A stretch of 35,914 nucleotides of DNA, from contig JAGNYR010000006.1 of assembly GCA_017984835.1 (NCBI GenBank), positions 8,117 to 44,030 of the forward strand. The letters run 5' to 3'. The notes below the pieces were generated by a model. That model saw only the letters and a list, made by a program, of their open reading frames with translations. It was not told the DNA's origin and did no database searches. Below are positions 32,699 to 35,914 of the stretch, one piece after another. Source of the DNA: Flavobacterium sp. (lineage in GTDB: Bacteria > Bacteroidota > Bacteroidia > Flavobacteriales > Flavobacteriaceae). Each line of letters begins with the position of its first letter. Positions within the stretch are counted from its first letter, which is position 1. A program made the translations under genes and the position numbers.

Positions 32699-33127
32699 AT
32701 GGCAGGAACGTTAAATAAAGTAATGCTAATCGGTCACTTAGGTGATGATATTAAAATGCATTATTTTGAAGGAGGAAATTGCATCGGTCGATTCCCATTG
32801 GCAACGAATGAAGTTTATATCAATAAACAAACGAATGAAAAAATCACCTCTACAGAATGGCACAATCTTGTGGTACGAAACAAAGCAGCTGAGATTTGTG
32901 AAAAATTCTTAACCAAAGGGGACAAAATATATGTAGAAGGTAGAATCAAGTCGCGTCAATGGCAGGCTGAAGATGGTACTACTAAATACACAACAGAGAT
33001 TCAGGTAACTGAATTTACCTTTTTGAATGTTAAAAAGGAAATGGAAAACAATAGAAATAATTCGAATGAGTCAAAATCGGTTGATTATGATTCTGCCGAT
33101 GCACCCATCAATGATTTACCCTACTAA
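32699..33127 (+). CDS. ssb: single-stranded DNA-binding protein
   Basis: A 142-residue OB-fold protein that coats single-stranded DNA in replication and repair. The fold (about 1-110) shows LNKVMLIGHLGDDIKMHYFE, GRFPLATNEVY, TEWHNLVVRNKAAEICEKFL with GDKIYVEGRIKSRQW, and YTTEIQVTEFTFL. An acidic, Asn/Ser-rich linker leads to the tip INDLPY. The usual partner-binding tip is DDDLPF-like, so this one is slightly degenerate (Tyr for Phe, one Asp). The gene lies between mutY and gldE and has its own candidate -7 box. Confidence 0.95.
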   Translation: MAGTLNKVMLIGHLGDDIKMHYFEGGNCIGRFPLATNEVYINKQTNEKITSTEWHNLVVRNKAAEICEKFLTKGDKIYVEGRIKSRQWQAEDGTTKYTTEIQVTEFTFLNVKKEMENNRNNSNESKSVDYDSADAPINDLPY

Positions 33128-33154
33128 TTTATTGTTTAATTAATAATAGGTTGC

Positions 33155-34453
33155 TTGGATCCTGAACCCAGTTTTTCACTTTTAAAAACAATTGATTCCA
33201 ATTTATTTTTTGGAGCCCTTGCTATCGTTGTTTTTTTGTTTCTTTTAGCGATGCTATCCGCTGCAGAAGTGGCCTTTTTTTCGTTAACAAAAAAAGACTT
33301 GGAAGACTTATCTCATCGGGCTAATCCGCGTGCAAACCTAGTGATTAAATTACTAGATACACCTAAAAAATTATTGGCAACGCTTTTGATTGCCAATAAT
33401 TTTACTACCCTTTCAGTCGTACTATTTTTCTTTCATTATTGCCCTGCATTTTTTACCGCTATTGGTTCAACAACGTTGCGATGGATCGCAGAAGTAGCTT
33501 GTGTTACTTTGTTATTGTTGTTGTTTAGAGAAGTAGTTCCCAAAATAGCGATTCACAAAAGCAAGGTAAAATCGGTTCTGTTTATGGCTTATCCCATCGG
33601 TCTATTAGACAAACTGTTTGCACCAATTAGCGTTCCTTTACGCAATTTTTCTGAGTACGTTTCCCATAAACTCGGGAGGCAAAAAACTAGTTTTTCGGTT
33701 GATCAACTTTCTCAAGCATTGGAACTTACTTCATCAGAAGCGACTTCAGATGAAGAGCAAAAAATATTACAAGGCATCGTCACTTTTGGGAATACCGATG
33801 TCAAGCAAGTAATGAGCCCAAGGGTGGATGTTTTTGCGCTCGACATGGCATCCACATTTGCCGAAATTTATCCGCGAATTGTTGAAAAAGGTTTTTCTAG
33901 AATTCCGGTGTATCAAGATAATATAGACATGATCAAAGGCGTTCTGTTTGTGAAAGATTTGATTCCGTATATTGATGCAACCGATTTTAATTGGCAAGAA
34001 TTGATTCGGGACCCGTTTTTTGTCCCAGAAAATAAAAAACTCGACAACTTGCTCAAAGATTTTCAAGGCATGAAAAGTCATTTGGCCATTGTGGTTGATG
34101 AATACGGTGGAACCTCTGGAATCATCTCGTTGGAAGATATAATTGAAGAGATAGTAGGAGACATCAGTGATGAATTTGACGGAGACAACATCAACTTTTT
34201 GAAGCTTGCAGACAACATGTTTTTGTTTGAAGGGAAAATCAACTTGAAAGATTTCTACCGAATGACCCATGTGGACTCCTCGTTGTTTGAAACTAGAAAA
34301 GGAGAAGCAGAAACTCTGGCAGGATTCATCCTAGAAATAATAGGGAATTTTCCGAAAAAAGGGCAAAAAATTAGTTTTGAAAATTGTATTTTTACCATCG
34401 AATCAATTGATAAAAGAAGAATAAAACAAATAAAAGTACTCATCGATGCCTAA
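33155..34453 (+). CDS. gldE: gliding-motility-associated GldE (CNNM/CorC-type membrane protein)
   Basis: A 432-residue membrane protein of the HlyC/CorC (CNNM) family. The N-terminal DUF21 domain (about 20-185) has three to four membrane segments with SAAEVAFFSLTKKDLEDL. A CBS pair follows (about 205-330: VMSPRVDVFALD, FSRIPVYQDNIDMIKGVLFV, HLAIVVDEYGGTSGIISLED), with IIEEIVGDISDEFD. A C-terminal CorC/HlyC domain (about 345-430) completes it. In Flavobacterium johnsoniae gldE lies directly upstream of gldD and affects gliding, and this gene pair repeats that arrangement, which is why I use the symbol. The start is a TTG at 33155; an in-frame stop lies at 33137-33139 and the first in-frame ATG would cut off the first membrane segment. 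The last 8 bases overlap gldD. Confidence 0.9.
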   Translation: MDPEPSFSLLKTIDSNLFFGALAIVVFLFLLAMLSAAEVAFFSLTKKDLEDLSHRANPRANLVIKLLDTPKKLLATLLIANNFTTLSVVLFFFHYCPAFFTAIGSTTLRWIAEVACVTLLLLLFREVVPKIAIHKSKVKSVLFMAYPIGLLDKLFAPISVPLRNFSEYVSHKLGRQKTSFSVDQLSQALELTSSEATSDEEQKILQGIVTFGNTDVKQVMSPRVDVFALDMASTFAEIYPRIVEKGFSRIPVYQDNIDMIKGVLFVKDLIPYIDATDFNWQELIRDPFFVPENKKLDNLLKDFQGMKSHLAIVVDEYGGTSGIISLEDIIEEIVGDISDEFDGDNINFLKLADNMFLFEGKINLKDFYRMTHVDSSLFETRKGEAETLAGFILEIIGNFPKKGQKISFENCIFTIESIDKRRIKQIKVLIDA

Positions 34454-35012
34454 AAAAATATATTTCTTTGGAACAGCCAGTGTGTTGTTTTTACTGCTTT
34501 TAGTGAGCTGTAAAGACGAGGTATTACCTAAGCCTTCAAGTCAATTACGTCTTGATTATCCGGTTGCTGAATATGCTTTTTTTGAAAATCATTGTCCGGT
34601 TACCTTCGAAATGAATAACGATGCTTTTATCAAGGAAGATGGTACTTGTGGTTTTTCTATTTCATATCCAAAAATGAAAGCGACGATTTACTTAACCTAC
34701 AAAGGAGTTCATGGGGATATTGATTCCTTGTTGAAAGATGCTCAAAATCTTACCTACAAGCACGTAATTAAAGCCGATGATATTGTGGAGCAGCCTTATT
34801 TAAATCCAGAAAAAAAGGTCTACGGAATGTTTTATCGAGTGGGAGGGAATGCGGCAACGAATGCCCAATTTTATGTTACGGATAGCCTACGACATTTTGT
34901 AACAGGTTCGGTATATTTCTATACCAAACCCAATTATGACTCCATCATGCCCGCTGCAGATTATATCAGAAATGATATGCAACATTTGATGGAAACCATT
35001 CAGTGGAAGTAA
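34446..35012 (+). CDS. gldD: gliding motility lipoprotein GldD
   Basis: A 188-residue lipoprotein required for gliding and linked to the type IX secretion apparatus in flavobacteria. The signal (about 1-21) ends in LLLLVSC with Cys22 as lipid-attachment site, followed by KDE. The mature part starts with PKPSSQLRLDYPVAEYAFFE and FENHCPVTFEMN and includes CGFSISYPKMKATIYLTYK and GGNAATNAQFYVTDSLRHF, matching the GldD pattern as I know it. Its ATG lies 8 bases inside gldE, so translation is coupled. Its stop faces the converging HMA-type gene with only 2 bases between. Confidence 0.92.
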   Translation: MPKKIYFFGTASVLFLLLLVSCKDEVLPKPSSQLRLDYPVAEYAFFENHCPVTFEMNNDAFIKEDGTCGFSISYPKMKATIYLTYKGVHGDIDSLLKDAQNLTYKHVIKADDIVEQPYLNPEKKVYGMFYRVGGNAATNAQFYVTDSLRHFVTGSVYFYTKPNYDSIMPAADYIRNDMQHLMETIQWK

Positions 35013-35014
35013 AC

Positions 35015-35383
35015 TTATTTACCCACTTTTAAATCAGAAACTTTATAAGTAGCTCCGTCTGCTGCAGCTTCAGCTTTTTTCACTAAATCATCAGCGGATA
35101 ATTTATCTGCGTCAAATTGAACTGTTGCTTGTTTTTTTTCAAAATCAACGCTCGCTGTTTGTACACCATCCATGTTGGATAAATCTTCTTCAATTGTTTT
35201 AGCACAACCAATGGCGCAAGTCATGCCTTCAATATGAAAAGAAGCTGTCTCCGGATTTTTAGCAGGTGCCTTTTGAGTTTTTACAGCCGTAGCATCTTTT
35301 GTTGGTTGGCTTGCTGTATCTTTACAACCAATTAACGAAACAGAAAGTAAGCCGATGCACACAATTTTGTTAAAAATAGTCAT
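35015..35383 (-). CDS. lipoprotein with heavy-metal-associated (HMA) domain
   Basis: A 122-residue exported protein. The N terminus (about 1-19) ends in SLIGC with lipobox Cys20. A Thr/Lys/Ala/Pro-rich linker (about 21-46) precedes an HMA-type ferredoxin-like domain (about 47-115). Its metal loop reads GMTCAIGCAKTIEEDL with Cys56 and Cys60: the two cysteines are three residues apart (CxxxC), not two as in the classical GMTCxxC loop. The rest of the fold (VQTASVDFEKKQATVQFDA, LVKKAEAAADG) is normal. It probably binds a soft metal ion, such as copper, outside the cytoplasm; the altered spacing makes the ion uncertain. Transcribed alone, divergent from the EamA-type gene. Confidence 0.87.
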   Translation of the reverse strand: MTIFNKIVCIGLLSVSLIGCKDTASQPTKDATAVKTQKAPAKNPETASFHIEGMTCAIGCAKTIEEDLSNMDGVQTASVDFEKKQATVQFDADKLSADDLVKKAEAAADGATYKVSDLKVGK

Positions 35384-35420
35384 GGTATTGGGGTTTTGTA
35401 ATTCGTAATTATTATCCTAA

Positions 35421-35428
35421 CAAAGTTA
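35421..35428 (-). promoter_or_regulatory. candidate -7 box for the HMA lipoprotein gene
   Basis: On the minus strand TAACTTTG, a TANNTTTG match 37 bases before the start codon. I see no TTG at the -33 distance. Confidence 0.5.
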
Positions 35429-35477
35429 AAGTTTTTTGATGTGATAGATGGTAAATTTATCACAAAATTTTTTAGAT

Positions 35478-35914
35478 ATGGAGTTGAAAAATTTGAAATG
35501 GGTATTGCTTGTTGCGCTTTCGCTGATATGGGGAAGTTCCTTTATATTGATAAAAAGAGGTTTGGTTGGACTTACGCCCATGCAACTCGGATCGTTGCGG
35601 GTATTGTTTTCAGCTGTTTTTTTGATCCTTATCGGATTTAGAAGCCTTACCGAAATAAAAAGAAATCATTGGAAATACATAGTATTGACTTCTTTTTTCG
35701 GCACCTTTATCCCCGCATTTTTGTTTGCATTGGCGCAAACTCAAATCAGTAGTTCGGTGAGTTCGATTCTCAATTCATTGACGCCACTCAATACCTTATT
35801 ACTGGGTGCCTTGGCATTTGGACTTACATTTAAACGAACACAAATAGTGGGAGTGGTGATTGGTTTAATCGGAACGTTATTACTGATTGTAAATGGTGCT
35901 TTAAACCATCCGGG
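35478..35914 (+). CDS. EamA / DMT-family transporter, N-terminal part (runs off right edge)
   Basis: The frame opens at the ATG at 35478 and stays open to the window end, giving 145 codons, half of the usual 290-300. It starts with LKWVLLVALSLIWGSSFILI, the first-helix signature of EamA transporters (the WGSSF motif). LTPMQLGSLRVLF follows, then membrane segments near 37-50, 65-85 and 92-115 and TSISSSVSS-like SSSVSSILNSLTPL, which is the end-of-repeat pattern. The first EamA repeat is complete and the second is missing only because the window ends. The family exports small metabolites or drugs; the substrate cannot be read. Confidence 0.88.
   Translation, partial: MELKNLKWVLLVALSLIWGSSFILIKRGLVGLTPMQLGSLRVLFSAVFLILIGFRSLTEIKRNHWKYIVLTSFFGTFIPAFLFALAQTQISSSVSSILNSLTPLNTLLLGALAFGLTFKRTQIVGVVIGLIGTLLLIVNGALNHP

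Noticed and set aside
33767-34270. 167-codon minus-strand ORF inside gldE
   Set aside because: Antisense to the CBS domains of gldE; no domain, promoter or suitable context.
1-35914. tRNA, rRNA, CRISPR arrays, insertion sequences, phage genes
   Set aside because: Read through on both strands; no cloverleaf-like blocks, regularly spaced repeats, transposase or integrase motifs were found.

Overview
The window reads as a chromosomal segment of a gliding member of the Bacteroidota, most likely Flavobacterium or a close relative. The evidence is low GC content, the gliding-motility pair gldE-gldD, starts that mostly lack a Shine-Dalgarno sequence, and promoters of the Bacteroidota form (TTG or TTTG, about 19 bases, then TANNTTTG). 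Nothing points to a plasmid, prophage or genomic island. The content is mostly core metabolism and information processing, with a few accessory spots.

Left part (1-4430). The 5' part of sucA (2-oxoglutarate dehydrogenase E1) runs off the left edge. It is divergent from a small outer-membrane barrel-like protein and a secreted PhoD-like phosphoesterase. These meet, tail to tail, a two-gene unit made of a short-chain polyprenyl synthetase and a small conserved protein. An intergenic stretch at 4152-4428 holds a hairpin-rich, repeat-like element and a very clean promoter-operator region.

4429-11100 is a drug or metabolite efflux operon: TetR regulator, TolC-type outer membrane channel, lipoprotein adaptor and RND pump, closed by a strong terminator. 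An 11-bp perfect inverted repeat covering the -33 element is a good candidate for the TetR operator. 11141-14952 holds a MORN-like secreted protein, a TlpA-like thioredoxin lipid-side or periplasmic protein, aspS and a cold-shock protein gene.

15033-28141 is a complete 14-gene nuo operon (nuoA to nuoN, respiratory complex I) with its own promoter and terminator. Together with sucA it fits aerobic respiratory metabolism. NuoG is only 343 residues: it keeps the Fe-S electron-wire part and lacks the large molybdopterin-like domain.

28165-29099 is the odd spot: an orphan protein resembling the C-terminal part of Bacteroidota RHS or polymorphic-toxin proteins, with an HExxE motif. Its predicted start codon lies inside a terminator-like stem-loop, and a 24-codon membrane-peptide ORF follows it.

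29261-35012 is a divergent cluster. RNase G, a 30-residue very basic ribosomal-protein-like gene and HU lie on the minus strand. mutY, ssb, gldE and gldD lie on the plus strand. The right end has a heavy-metal-associated lipoprotein on the minus strand and the 5' part of an EamA-type transporter that runs off the edge. I saw no tRNA, rRNA, CRISPR array or insertion sequence.
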